Assembly: GCA_048173955.1 (NCBI GenBank)
Contig: DBEYOB010000185.1
Location: 1-59,197, forward strand
DNA from: CAZUFB01 sp048173955
Lineage (GTDB): Bacteria; Actinomycetota; Coriobacteriia; Coriobacteriales; UMGS124
Direction of reading: 5' to 3'
Length of the DNA: 59,197 nucleotides
Shown here: positions 9,528-19,300 of the stretch, piece by piece
Layout: the number at the start of each line of letters is the position of its first letter
Numbering within the stretch: position 1 is the first letter of the stretch
The notes under the pieces: generated by a model
What the model was told of the DNA's origin: nothing
Databases searched by the model: none
What the model saw: only the letters and a program-made list of their open reading frames with translations
Position numbers and translations under genes: made by a program

Positions 9528-10307
9528 CTACGACTGCGGGCAATCCCTGGGGCAATCGGAACGCTCGGCAACCGGGTGGCGGACGACCGTCTTGAGGTTC
9601 TCGGGCTTGGTGCGGCGCGGGTCGCCCAGATAGATTTCGTGGTGCAGACGGACGGATGGCACCCCGCCGCCCGCGTCGAGCGCAGCGAGCACCGCCTCTC
9701 CGTCGAACGGCGCGACCGCCGCATGCCCTGCCGGCGACTCCCCTCCCGCGATGTCCGCCGCAAGCCCCGCACCCTCGATGAACGCCGCGAGTCGCGCCAC
9801 CGTGGCGGGCTCGTCGTCGTAGGGTCCCTTGTGCAGGACCTGTGCGCACGGTCCCTCGGCAAAACGCACGAGACGCAGATCCCCTGCGGCAAGCATGCCG
9901 GCGAGCTCGGGCTTCTTTTCGGCAAGCATCCCGCAGATGCGGTCGAACGCCTCCCGCGTCACGAAGTCGGGCTGGCGGACGAGCGACACCCACGACAGGC
10001 GCGACTTGTCCGCCACAGCAGCACCGTCGAACGCCCCTTCCCCGGCCCACCACAGCCCTTCGAGCGGGGGCACCACGTAGTCGAAGTAGCCCTCGGGCTG
10101 CCAGGTCCCCATCTTGCACATCTTCGCCGTGTACGAGAACCCGTAGAGCAGTGCAAGCGCCCGGGTGTAGGCGCTCCCCTCCTCGTTGGGGTCGCCCGTG
10201 CCGGCGACGGCGGCGAAGGTCATCGCCGGGACCTCCACAAGCGAGGGTTCGACCGACGGCAGATAGAGGTCCTTGAACTCCTTCTTGTAGTCGAACGCTG
10301 CAGCCAC
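9528..10307 (-). CDS. GyrI-like small-molecule-binding protein
   Basis: This 259-residue protein starts at a GTG (AAAFDYKKEFKDLY follows) with AAAGGAG six bases upstream. The pattern EVPAMTFAAVAGTGDPN near the N-terminus and the later HKGPYDDEPATVARL and VRLHHEIYLGDPRR match the GyrI-like/SHV2 fold, which binds small hydrophobic molecules and is related to the effector domain of AraC-type regulators. No DNA-binding domain is attached, so it is a free-standing ligand-binding protein or a drug sponge. Longer upstream reading frame is not supported. Confidence 0.85.
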   Translation of the reverse strand: MAAAFDYKKEFKDLYLPSVEPSLVEVPAMTFAAVAGTGDPNEEGSAYTRALALLYGFSYTAKMCKMGTWQPEGYFDYVVPPLEGLWWAGEGAFDGAAVADKSRLSWVSLVRQPDFVTREAFDRICGMLAEKKPELAGMLAAGDLRLVRFAEGPCAQVLHKGPYDDEPATVARLAAFIEGAGLAADIAGGESPAGHAAVAPFDGEAVLAALDAGGGVPSVRLHHEIYLGDPRRTKPENLKTVVRHPVAERSDCPRDCPQS

Positions 10308-10595
10308 GGAGGCTCCTTTCGGTCTAAACGGTATGGGGACGGGCGGGTCGCTCCCATCCAGGCTACTACAGATGCTTAGAATACGCCAAAGGCGCACGCC
10401 CGGCCCATGCCCCATCCCACCGCGCGGCAGGAAGGTCCCTCTACTGCCAAAGCACCCGGCGGTACCTGTGACCGCATCATCTCCTCCTCCACGACGGGAG
10501 ATGGGCAACGGGTCCGTCGTAGCCGGCAGAGCCAGCAGGGAACCAACCGGTCGCCGGAAATGATGGGACCAACGGCCGATAACCGAAACACCCTC

Positions 10596-10821
10596 GGTGC
10601 GTCCGGAATCGCCGTTTGGGTGAAAAATTTTCCCTCGTGAGCGATTCAAACGGACGCCGGAACCTCGCCCAACGCTCATCGCGTGCCGAATTAAAAAGTC
10701 CATTTTCTATTTCGTAAAATCATATTGCACCTATATTTTCAGACGCCAATTGACATGCATAAGTAACCGCTCACTCGGGCCGAATTTTCACCCAAACCGC
10801 GATTCCCGACGTTCCGCACGG
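10596..10821. repeat. Inverted-repeat element B (226 bp), relative of A
   Basis: The 789-base gap 10308-11096 holds no gene. Within it 10596-10631 and 10782-10821 are inverted copies sharing GGAATCGC, then GTTTGGGTGAAAA. The middle (10685-10765) is AT-rich, unlike all surrounding DNA. Length and core match element A at 4604-4826. Confidence 0.7.
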
Positions 10822-11096
10822 ATCCCGCTCGGCAGCACGTCCGCCAACGCGCCAAACCGCCGCAACCCGCGACGATACCGCGCGCAAAGAAGGCACGCTA
10901 CCGTTCCCGCGGGTTCGGCAGCATGCCGAAGAATCCCTCCTTCGAAAAAGGCCGCCTGGCGTAATGCGTGAGCTGCGGAGAACCCAACCGCCCCTATCCC
11001 GTCCGCGACCCCCTCGCAATCTTCGCCGCGGTAGGTGGAGCACATTCGAGGAACTGCGGGGGCCACAAGCGCGCGGCGGCCCGGCGTGCCCCGTGC

Positions 11097-11750
11097 CTAC
11101 CTGCACTCCTGCAGGATTTCGTAGATCGCGTCGGCGTCGAGCACCTTGGGCGCGGTCGGGATGACGATGGTGGAGTCGGCGACGGCGCGCAGCATCTCGT
11201 CGGTCCCCTCACCCGCAATGCCCATCTCGGCCAGCGTCGTTGGCAGGCCGATCTCCTTGATGAACGCCTCGAGCGCGTCGATGCCCGCCTGGGCGAGCTC
11301 CTCGACCGTCCTGCCCGCAGCGTCGACGCCCCAGACCTCGGTCGCGAAGCGCGCGAACTGCTCGGGCGCGCCCTCCCACATGCGGCGGTACATGAGCATG
11401 TCGAACGCGCCCGAGAGGGCCTGCTTCATGGGGGCCGACAGCGTGTAGGCCGGGTCGAGGACCGCGAAGCCGTGGAACGAGCCGAGCATGCCGTTCTTCT
11501 GCTTGGTCTCTTCGTTGGTGATGACCGCGCCGTTGTTCATCTCGGCGCCCGTGCCGAAGATGGTGACGACCGCGCCCATGGGGATGCCCGTCGACGACAT
11601 GCGGCGTTCGGCGAACTCCATCGTCCAGACGTCCTCGTCGGTCTTGGCCTGAACCGAGACGATCTTGCAGCAGTCGATGACCGAACCGCCGCCCACGGCC
11701 AGGATGAAGTCGACGTTCTCGCGGCGCGCGAGCTCGGCGCCCTCCTGAAC
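11097..11750 (-). pseudogene. Decayed iron-containing alcohol dehydrogenase
   Basis: The frame encodes family signatures AVGGGSVIDCCKIVS, GTGAEMNNGAVITNEETKQK and, at the end, FARFATEVWGVD and LGLPTTL-like IGLPTTLAEMGI. About 90 N-terminal residues are missing: the frame upstream of 11750 no longer resembles the family. A second loss is internal. SGAFDMLMYRRMWEG jumps directly from the D-x-x-x-H region to the C-terminal helix, so roughly 80-100 residues with the iron-binding histidines are gone. Both losses would abolish activity. An intact but different iron alcohol dehydrogenase is at 31394-32593. Confidence 0.8.
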
Positions 11751-11801
11751 ATTTGATGCAGAAGGACCTTCCTCCCGCAGGGAAGCTCCCCAGGGACCCA
11801 T

Positions 11802-11833
11802 CGGACGGTCCCCCCCCCCTGCAGGGCCGTCCG
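11802..11833 (-). terminator. Hairpin with C10 tract downstream of the hydrolase gene
   Basis: CGGACGG at 11802-11808 pairs with CCGTCCG at 11827-11833 about 12 bases beyond the hydrolase stop codon. A run of ten C lies inside the loop at 11810-11819. There is no T tract, so terminator function is tentative. Confidence 0.4.
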
Positions 11834-11844
11834 TTTCGCAATCC

Positions 11845-12774
11845 CTATCCCGCAGTATCCGACGCTCCATCTCCAACAATCCACATGGCGAACCGCTCGA
11901 GCTCTTCGTTGACGAACGCCGGGTTGTCGACGTTCGCGTTATGGCCGGCATCGGGCACCCAGCGGAACGCAAGGCCGCTCCGGTGCGCCCAGGCCCGCAT
12001 GTAGCGCTTGGTCGATGCCGCCCGGTCATGCTCACCGCAGAGCAGCAGCATCGGGCAGCCGAAGTCGCCGCTGCCGCCCCGACCCACCGCGCGGACACCG
12101 TCGGCAAGCATGCGGTAGCCGTGCGTCGCCAGGTCGCAATAGGCGCGCTTGGCGTAGGCTGCCATCATCTCTGCCATGTTGCCGCGGCCCGCCTCGGTGC
12201 ACGCCGTCTCCGCAACGCCGCACTTTACCAGCAACTTCCAGGGCATGCTGCGATATAGGAGCCGAGTGTGGCGCAGCAGCCACAACTCGGCCGCCGTGTA
12301 GTACGCTCGGTCGAGCGGGGCGGAGTCGATTGCCGCAAACCCGGCAACCGTGTCGGGATAGCGCCGCAGATAGGCCTGCGCCACGTAGCCGCCGAACGAC
12401 TGGCCCACCAGCACGGGCGCGGCGACGCCATTCTCGGCCAAAATACCGTGCAGGATGTCCGCGCAGTCGTCGAGCGAGAACGCAAGCGGATACGGGCGCG
12501 ACGCCCCGTGCGCAGGCGCATCCCACGCAAGGACGCCGCCAACCGGCGACGCGGGACGCCCCATGCGTTCGATGAAATATGCGAGCTGCGGAGCGAACAT
12601 GCTGCGGTCCGCCGTCAACCCGGGCAACAGAACAAGCCAGGGGGCCGCCGACGGGCGAGACGCTGACGGGACGGGCGCGGCAACCGTGTAGGCGACGGTA
12701 CCGTCGGGTGTGCGGTAGGTTCTCTCGACCGGCTCGATTTTCTCTATCGATTCCGGGCGCTCGTCGCAGACCAC
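11845..12774 (-). CDS. Alpha/beta hydrolase
   Basis: The 309-residue cytoplasmic protein has the alpha/beta-hydrolase order: LLPGLTADRSMF with the oxyanion region, WDAPAHGAS, the nucleophile elbow GQSFGGY, an acidic residue after LLLCGEHD, and the catalytic histidine in DAGHNANVDNP. The substrate class (ester, lactone or lysophospholipid) cannot be told. The start is taken at the GTG at 12774 because a purine-rich G8 tract (minus strand of 12783-12790) lies about eight bases upstream. No ATG suits the family N-terminus. The 49-residue membrane protein gene ends 20 bases before it, so they probably form one transcript. Confidence 0.85.
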   Translation of the reverse strand: MVCDERPESIEKIEPVERTYRTPDGTVAYTVAAPVPSASRPSAAPWLVLLPGLTADRSMFAPQLAYFIERMGRPASPVGGVLAWDAPAHGASRPYPLAFSLDDCADILHGILAENGVAAPVLVGQSFGGYVAQAYLRRYPDTVAGFAAIDSAPLDRAYYTAAELWLLRHTRLLYRSMPWKLLVKCGVAETACTEAGRGNMAEMMAAYAKRAYCDLATHGYRMLADGVRAVGRGGSGDFGCPMLLLCGEHDRAASTKRYMRAWAHRSGLAFRWVPDAGHNANVDNPAFVNEELERFAMWIVGDGASDTAG

Positions 12775-12794
12775 GGCGTGCTCCCCCCCCCTCT

Positions 12795-12944
12795 TTACAG
12801 GTACAGCGCGAACAGCACGGCGGCATAGACCGCCACCCCGCGCAAAACATACCCCACGGCCATCCCAAAGCGCGCAGACCGCGCAGGGGCATTTGCGGAA
12901 GAAGTGGCATTCGGCGGAACTGCATGGCTCGCGGCGGTGGCCAT
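12795..12944 (-). CDS. 49-residue single-span membrane protein
   Basis: A short frame starts MATAASHAVPPNATSS, with AGAAGGGAG seven bases upstream, and ends in a hydrophobic segment FGMAVGYVLRGVAVYAAVLF. It looks like a small membrane protein with a cytoplasmic or exported Ala/Ser-rich head. No family is recognised. It precedes the alpha/beta hydrolase gene by 20 bases and could localise or regulate it. Support is the ribosome site, the membrane span and the tight spacing. Confidence 0.6.
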   Translation of the reverse strand: MATAASHAVPPNATSSANAPARSARFGMAVGYVLRGVAVYAAVLFALYL

Positions 12945-13064
12945 GGCGCACTCCCTTCTGAAACTGCCTAGTCTGTTTTTATTGTACCCGCAGACCACCC
13001 TACCAGCCTTTATCCGCCCCTACGTCGTAGCAGCGAACAGTTGAGCCTTGTGTTGACAACTCCG

Positions 13065-13126
13065 TTGACAGCTCGACATTATATGCTATATTTGTCTCAT
13101 TAAGTGATAAATGTATCACATATCAC
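13065..13126 (+). promoter_or_regulatory. Promoter and palindromic operator of the DUF3796-XRE operon
   Basis: TTGACA at 13065-13070 and TATATT at 13087-13092 are spaced by 16 bases. Just downstream GTGATA (13104-13109) and TATCAC (13114-13119) form a perfect 16-base dyad with a 4-base centre, and TATCAC is repeated at 13121-13126. The position suits repression by the XRE protein encoded in the same operon; that link is inferred. Confidence 0.65.
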
Positions 13127-13192
13127 GACGCGATGAGGTGTCCGACACCCCTCTTTGCCACGAACCCCGCACCCGGATAGAAAGGCCCCGCT

Positions 13193-13939
13193 ATGGTCAC
13201 CACGCCGTCAGCATCCTCGCCCCGCCCCGAAAGCCCCCGACGCCCCGGGCGGCGCGCCGTCGCCATCGTCGTCGGCATCGGTGTCGCGTGCGTCGCCTTC
13301 CTGCTCGCCTCGGTCTGGTACGCCGTCACCTGCAACGAATCGCGCCTTGTGGAGCCCATGGACTTCGCGACCTACGAGTTCCGCCCGCAGGACCTCCCCA
13401 TGATCTGCTCGGTAGGCCTTCTGAGCCTGTACGCGCTGTCCGTGGCCGCCTGGTTCGTCGCGCGCGTCGCCGGCACCATGCTGCGCAACCGCAACCGCAA
13501 CCGCAACCGCGCCGCAACCGCCAATCGGACGCGGAGCATCGACCCCAAGTTGGGCCTTCTCGGCGTCCTCGGCCTGCTCGGGCTCCTCGGCGTCTGGACG
13601 TACTTCCGCGACGGCTCGGTGACCGCGTTCGCGTTCTTCTCGTTCCTCGGGTTCTTCGGCTTCTTCTACGAAGGCCGTATGTCGAACACCCTCATGGACG
13701 AGCGCTTCCGCGAGAACATGGCCCGCGCGCAGGGAACCGTCCTCAGGGTCGTCGTCGCCGTGACGTTCGTCGTGCTCATGCTCGCCAGCCAAGGCGACCT
13801 GTTCGGCAGCGCGCAGGCGACCCTGGCCGTGGTCGTGGCCGTGCTCGCCTTGACGTGGGGCGCGGCGCTCTTCCTCTACGAGTACCTGCTGTGGCACTAC
13901 GACACCGACGAGCCCGTGCTCGAAGGCGACGGGGAGTAG
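13193..13939 (+). CDS. DUF3796-like membrane protein
   Basis: The 248-residue protein has about six hydrophobic segments (roughly residues 22-45, 68-92, 118-136, 140-160, 182-202 and 208-228). The stretch SFLGFFGFFYEGRMSNTLMDERFREN is the hallmark of the DUF3796 family found next to small XRE regulators. A cytoplasmic loop holds a simple RNRNRNRNR run from a 6-base tandem repeat (13485-13510). Its role is unknown; such pairs are thought to be membrane stress or export modules. The XRE gene follows after 6 bases. Confidence 0.8.
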   Translation: MVTTPSASSPRPESPRRPGRRAVAIVVGIGVACVAFLLASVWYAVTCNESRLVEPMDFATYEFRPQDLPMICSVGLLSLYALSVAAWFVARVAGTMLRNRNRNRNRAATANRTRSIDPKLGLLGVLGLLGLLGVWTYFRDGSVTAFAFFSFLGFFGFFYEGRMSNTLMDERFRENMARAQGTVLRVVVAVTFVVLMLASQGDLFGSAQATLAVVVAVLALTWGAALFLYEYLLWHYDTDEPVLEGDGE

Positions 13940-13945
13940 CGCGCC

Positions 13946-14146
13946 ATGGCCGAGTTTGAATGCCGCCTCAAGGCGTATCGCCAGCTCAAGTGGCTCACCC
14001 AGGAGCAGCTCGCCAACCTGGTGGGTGTGCGCCGCGAGACCGTCGCCCGCCTGGAGAAGGCGCAGTACAACCCGTCGCTCAAGCTCGCCGTCGACATCTC
14101 GCGCGCCGTGGGCGCCCCCATCGAGGAGCTGTTCGTGTTCCCGTAG
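13946..14146 (+). CDS. Small XRE-family transcription regulator
   Basis: The 66-residue protein is essentially one helix-turn-helix domain: TQEQLANLVGVRRETVARLEKAQYNPSLKLAVDIS, ending in IEELFVF. This is the YozG-like class of minimal Cro/C1 regulators. It overlaps the stop region of the membrane gene through the ribosome site GGGGAG and is surely cotranscribed. It may act at the dyad at 13104-13119 to control its own operon. Confidence 0.92.
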   Translation: MAEFECRLKAYRQLKWLTQEQLANLVGVRRETVARLEKAQYNPSLKLAVDISRAVGAPIEELFVFP

Positions 14147-14227
14147 GGGCGACGAGCCTGCCGGGCACAGGCGGTCGGTATACTTCACCGGAACGGCACA
14201 AAGGGCAGACTGCTGAATGGAGCGGCC

Positions 14228-14335
14228 ATGGCGCGCACGATTTCTATCGGGGCGCAGGGTTTTGCAGACATTCGCGAACATGGCTGCTTCTATGTCGACA
14301 AGACCGACTTTGCCCGCCAATGGTGGGCGCACGGC
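14228..14335 (+). pseudogene. N-terminal remnant of AAA-ATPase/PD-(D/E)XK gene
   Basis: Thirty-six codons, MARTISIGAQGFADIREHG through DKTDFARQWWAHG, match almost exactly the N-terminus of the deleted gene at 23205. The match then stops and the frame runs into the LOG gene. The upstream DNA (CGGTATACTT at 14172-14181, then GGAGCGG before the ATG) also matches the region before 23205, so promoter and ribosome site were copied or kept along with the start of the gene. Confidence 0.75.
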
Positions 14336-14381
14336 ATGCCAACGACGGCGAAATCCGGCCACCCCTTGAACCCTCGCGCGC

Positions 14382-14960
14382 TTAAGCCCGTGCCGCCCCG
14401 TTCCCGCCGAACACATCTTCGAGATGCGCCATCAGAGCCTCGGCGTCGTCGAACGCCGGGCACAGACGCGCCGTGCCCGCCCCCATGAAACCATCGTCGA
14501 CCATGCGGCGGTGTAATTCGACAAGCGGGGCGAAGAAACCATCGACGTCGAGCAGGGCGACCGGACGAGAATTCGCGGCATCCCCGCCGCCGAGCTTCTC
14601 GGCCGCCAGCACGTCGTAGAGCTCGTCGAGCGTGCCGTAGGACCCGGGCAGCGCCACGAAGGCGTCGGACAGCCGCTCCATGCGCGCCTTGCGGTCGGCC
14701 AGGCCCGTTGCCTCGACCAGCTCGTCGCAGGGAAACGCCTCCCGTCCCGGCAGCTCGCCGTCGCGGCACGGCAGCACTCCCACGACCCGCGCCCCGGCGT
14801 CGCGGGCGGCATGGGCCACAGTGCCCATAAGGCCGTCGTCGTACCCGCCGAACACCAGCGTGTGGCCGCGTCGGCCGATCAGTTCTCCCAGCCGCTCGGC
14901 AGCAGTGCGGTACGGGGCGGCCAGACCGTGGGCCGACGAGCAGAAGACGCATACGTTCAT
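14382..14960 (-). CDS. LOG-family protein (possible nucleoside-monophosphate phosphoribohydrolase)
   Basis: The 192-residue protein has the LOG/lysine-decarboxylase-like Rossmann fold: CVFCSS at the N-terminus, VFGGYDDGLMG, and LPGSYGTLDEL. In most members the last motif is PGGxGTxxE and the first is GGG-x-x-GLMG. Here one glycine of each is replaced (GGYDDG, PGSYGT), so activity could be altered. Typical members remove ribose 5-phosphate from nucleoside monophosphates. GGAGG lies seven bases before the ATG. The gene converges on the AAA-ATPase remnant. Confidence 0.85.
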   Translation of the reverse strand: MNVCVFCSSAHGLAAPYRTAAERLGELIGRRGHTLVFGGYDDGLMGTVAHAARDAGARVVGVLPCRDGELPGREAFPCDELVEATGLADRKARMERLSDAFVALPGSYGTLDELYDVLAAEKLGGGDAANSRPVALLDVDGFFAPLVELHRRMVDDGFMGAGTARLCPAFDDAEALMAHLEDVFGGNGAARA

Positions 14961-15114
14961 GGGAGGGCCTCCGATGGGAGCGGGTTGCCGGTACAGGGGA
15001 AATTATGCCACCGCAGGGGCGCGAACGGTGGCCAACATGCCTTCGGGAAAACGCGCATAAACGGCTTTGGTGACCATGTCGGCGTCCGGACATCGTCCTG
15101 GGCACCGCCGCCCC

Positions 15115-16032
15115 TTACGCCTCCGCCTCCTCTCCACCCTCGGGTCGCAGGCAGCGCTTGATCTCCTCCAGGAACACCTCGGCCGCCGGCGAGAACACAT
15201 GGTGCTTCTTCCACACCAGGTCCGAGGCGGCGCGCAGCGGCGGGTCGAGCGGCACGAACCGCAGCACGTCGGCTTCGGGGACCCTGATGGGTCGAGAGAG
15301 GGTCAACGCACTGCCGACGCCTTCCGTAACGAGCAGCATCGCATAGAACACGAGATTGTACGTTCCGATGACGTTGAGCTTGTCGAAGCCCTCGCCGAAC
15401 CAGTTGGCAAAATCATTCTGCGTGCGCTGCCCGCCGACCGTCTGCCGGGACAGGATGAGCGGCTCGCCCATCAGGTCGCCGAGGCTGACGGTCGATTTGC
15501 CCGCCAACGGGTGGTCGGTGCGCACCACGAGTCCCCAGACGTCGTCCTCGGGCACCCGGATACTGTTGTACTTCGCCAGATTCGCCGGGTGGACCAGCAC
15601 GCAGAAGTCGAGCGCGCCCCGGTCAAGACGGTCTGTCAGGTCCTCCTCGTTGCCGTCGTAGACATGGAAGCGGACCTGCGGGTGGCGGTCGCGGACGTTG
15701 CGGATGGCACGTGCCAAAAACCGCGCGGTATACGACTCCCCGACGCCGACGAACACGTCGCCCGCCATCTCGGCCTCGGCCGACGAGCACTCCTCGGCAG
15801 TCTTGTCAACCAGCTCGAGAATCTCCTCGGCACGCTTCTTAAGCAGCTGCCCGCGCTTCGTCAGCTCGATGCCGCGGCTCCCTCGGCGGTACAGCTTGAC
15901 GCCGAGCTCCTCTTCAAGGTTTTTGAGCTGCCGGGACAGTGCCGGTTGCGTTACGTAGAGCGACTCCGCCGCGCGGGCGATACTCCCCTCGCGGGCTATG
16001 GCCAGATAGTAGCGAAGCGTGCGAATCTCCAT
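15115..16032 (-). CDS. LysR-type transcription regulator
   Basis: The 305-residue protein has the N-terminal winged helix MEIRTLRYYLAIAREGSIAR and AAESLYVTQPALSRQLKNLE, followed by the periplasmic-binding-like effector domain (DVFVGVGESYTARFLARAI onward, with DFCVLVHPANL). The effector is unknown. The start at Met 16032 matches the family. A longer frame adds only nine residues. There is no divergent enzyme gene directly next to it: the gene upstream is the leucine-rich-repeat protein on the other strand, 273 bases away, which makes that gene a possible target. Confidence 0.9.
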   Translation of the reverse strand: MEIRTLRYYLAIAREGSIARAAESLYVTQPALSRQLKNLEEELGVKLYRRGSRGIELTKRGQLLKKRAEEILELVDKTAEECSSAEAEMAGDVFVGVGESYTARFLARAIRNVRDRHPQVRFHVYDGNEEDLTDRLDRGALDFCVLVHPANLAKYNSIRVPEDDVWGLVVRTDHPLAGKSTVSLGDLMGEPLILSRQTVGGQRTQNDFANWFGEGFDKLNVIGTYNLVFYAMLLVTEGVGSALTLSRPIRVPEADVLRFVPLDPPLRAASDLVWKKHHVFSPAAEVFLEEIKRCLRPEGGEEAEA

Positions 16033-16240
16033 GCGTCCCCCCGTATGCCGGTGGCCCATTATAGACCGAACCGGAGGACTTCCGGCATCGTGCCGGGATT
16101 GGGGCTTGCCGGCAGCGGCCGTCGATGCAATGCGACGGACCGCACCCGGGCTCGTCCATCTCCCCTATCGGAACCATGCAAACCCCGATGGGAACAAACG
16201 GTGAGTTTCGGGAACGAGCGCGGTCTTTCCTTCGGCGACC

Positions 16241-16269
16241 TGGCAGTCTTCCTCCGCGGGCGGTACACT
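16241..16269 (+). promoter_or_regulatory. Possible promoter of the leucine-rich-repeat gene
   Basis: TACACT at 16264-16269 is a fair -10 box, with weak TGGCAG at 16241-16246 and a 17-base spacer, 36 bases before the start codon. Confidence 0.4.
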
Positions 16270-16305
16270 GTTCAGCTCGAAGCATACCAGACAAGGAGAG
16301 CGTTC

Positions 16306-19300
16306 ATGGATACGCCCGAACACGTGCTCGAACCAAAGCCCAACGCCGCCAGCCCCCGTCCGCTCGGCACCCGCCGCCTGGCGGTCACCGCCGGCCTGTG
16401 CGCCGCACTCGCACTCGCCCCGCTCGGTACGGCGCTCGCCGACGGCGGCGCCGAACCGCCGTCGCAAGATTCCACGGCCTTGCAGGATATCGCCTCGGTC
16501 GGCGCCGCCGGACCGACGGCCGACTTCGTCACCGCGCCGATCGAACCGACGGACGTCCAAGGCGCGGCCGGCGAGCCCGCAACCGACGGGAAGGTCGAAT
16601 CCCTCGCCCCCGAGACGGCAGACGCGGACGGAATCGATGAAACGGACGCAGACGCCGCCGACGACGCCGTCGGCGGTGACTCGGCAACCGGAGGAACGGC
16701 CGAGCCCGACATGGCGGAAGCCGGCGTCCTCGACGACGCGGCAGGTGACGAGGGCGCCGCGGCGCAAGACCCCCTCACCGCCGAACCCGATATGCCGGAA
16801 GGCCCGGCTGCCGCCGCGGAGAACGGCGGGACGGGCGGCCCCCTGCCGACGACGGAGGACGGCGTCGGCGACGAGGCAGGGGAAGAAAACGGCGGCAGCC
16901 CCGTCGAAGACGAGGGATACCTCTGCGTCGTCGCCACGGAGCAGGACGGGTATTCCCTGTTCGACATCGTCGGCGAGACCGGACTGTCGTACGTGGGACC
17001 GGGCGCCTACGTCGTCTTCACCGAGGTTCCCGCGTCGGGCGCGCTCTCCGTGCCCGCCCAGATCGACGGCGCGCCGGTCGTCGGCGTCGGCATCTCCAGG
17101 CTCGCCGTGACCGAGCTCGACACCTCCGCCTGCCCCACGCTCGCCTACCTCGACTGCCGCGGGTCGGGCATCGCCTCGCTCGACCTTGCGGGGTCGGCGT
17201 TGGTGGCCCTGCGCGCCGACTCGTGCGGCTCGCTCGCATCGGTCGACGTCTCCAACTGCACGTCCCTGCTCAGACTCCGCGTCGGCGACTGCTATTCCTT
17301 GAACTCGCTCGACGTCTCGGGCTGCACGCAACTCGCCACCCTCTCCTGCATGGGCCTATCTGCCCTGGCGACGCTCGACGTGACGGACTGCGCGGACCTC
17401 ACCCAACTCGACTGCCGCCGATGCGCGCTCACCTCGCTCGACCTTGCGGGATGCGGCGCCCTGGATACGCTCAGGTGCTCGAACAACCCGCTTGCGAGTT
17501 TGAACCTCGCCGGCTGCGCCTCGCTCACCTCGCTCGAATGCCAGTACACCTCGCTCACCTCGCTCGACCTTGCGGGATGCGGCGCCCTGACCACCGTCGA
17601 CTGCAGCGTGAACGGGCAGCTGTCGCAGCTCAATGTGACCGGTCTGTCCTCGCTGCGCTCGCTATCCTGCTATGACGACGCGCTCACCGGGCTCGACCTG
17701 TCCGGCTGCACCTCGCTTGAGACCCTGACCGCCGTTCGCGCCGGCCAGCTCTCCTTGCTCGACATCTCTGACTGCACCGCCCTGCGCAGCCTCAACGTGG
17801 GCAGCTGCGGCCTCGCCGAACTCGACCTCGCAAACCTCGACATGATGGAAAATCTTGCGGTCGGCGACAACACCCTGACCTCGATCGACGTATCGCAAAT
17901 GGCGAACCTGACGGGACTCTCGGTCAACGACAACCTGCTGAGCGAGCTCGACGTCTCGGGTAATCCCCTGCTGACGCAGCTCGACTGCTCGGGCAACCAG
18001 CTTGGCGGGCTCGACGTGGCCGGGATGTCGAGCCTCGTACATCTGCATTGCGAGAGCAACCTGATCACCGCGCTCGACCTTACGGGCCTGACCTCGCTCA
18101 CCTGGCTCACCTGCAACGATAACTTGCTCACCGCGCTCGACGTCTCACCCTGCACGAACCTCTACAGTCTGGAATGCCAGAACAACCGCATCGCCGACAC
18201 CTCCGCGCTCGAAGCGTGGGCCGCGGCCGACCCGAACCGGACCGCAACGATCGACCCCCAGAACCCCGGCGGCGAAACGAGCGAGCGGCCGTTCACCGCG
18301 GTGATCGTGACCGAGGCCGACGGCTATGCAATCGGCGACCCCATCGAGGGCGCGGGGATGCTCTACGAGGGGCCGGGCGCCTACCTCGTGTTCGATGCGA
18401 CCTCCGGCGTCACGGACTTCGCAGTTCCCGCCGAGGTCGACGGCCAGCCCGTCAAGGGACTGAACGCCCAGATGGCCGGTCTGACCTCGCTCGACCTCTC
18501 CGCATGCCCCACGCTCGCCTATTTGAACGTCATGCTCAACGACCTGACCTCCCTCGACGTGACCGGATGCCCCGATCTCGCAAATCTGAACTGCTTCGGA
18601 AACCAGATTGCCGAACTCGACCTCTCCGCCTGCCCGGTGCTCACCAGCCTCGACTGCGGGCGCAACCAGCTCGCCGCCCTCGACGTGACGCCGTGCACGG
18701 GGCTGACGTATCTGGACTGCATGCAGAACGCGCTCGTCTCGCTTGACCTTTCGGCCTGCCCCCAGCTGACCTATGTGGGCTGCAGCAACAACGCGCTTGC
18801 GGAGCTCGACCTTTCCGGATGCGTCGCCCTGGAGATCCTGAGCTGCAGCAACAATAACCTGACGGCGCTCGACGTGTCGGGATGCCCTGCGCTCGCCTCG
18901 GTGAGCTGCTCCGGCAACGCCATCGCCACGCTCGACTTCACGTCTTGTCCGCGGCTCGATTTCCTTGAATGCTCGTATAACGGCAACCTGTCGACACTTT
19001 CGTTCTCAGACACGAAGGCCCTCACCTGGCTGCACTGTTCGGGAGTGCAGCTCGCCGCGCTCGACCTGTCCGGCCAGACAGGGCTGACAAGCCTGGACTG
19101 CACCAATGCGCAGATAGCCGCGCTCGACCTGACGGGATGCTCGTCGCTCGAGACGCTCGACTGCTCCGGAATCGAGCTGGCGTCGCTTACGATTGCGGAA
19201 TGTCCATCTCTGAAAGAGCTCGACTGCTCCGCAAACCAGCTCGCCGCGCTCGACCTGTCCGGATGCCCGCAGCTAGAAAGCCTCGGTTGCTCGGACAACC

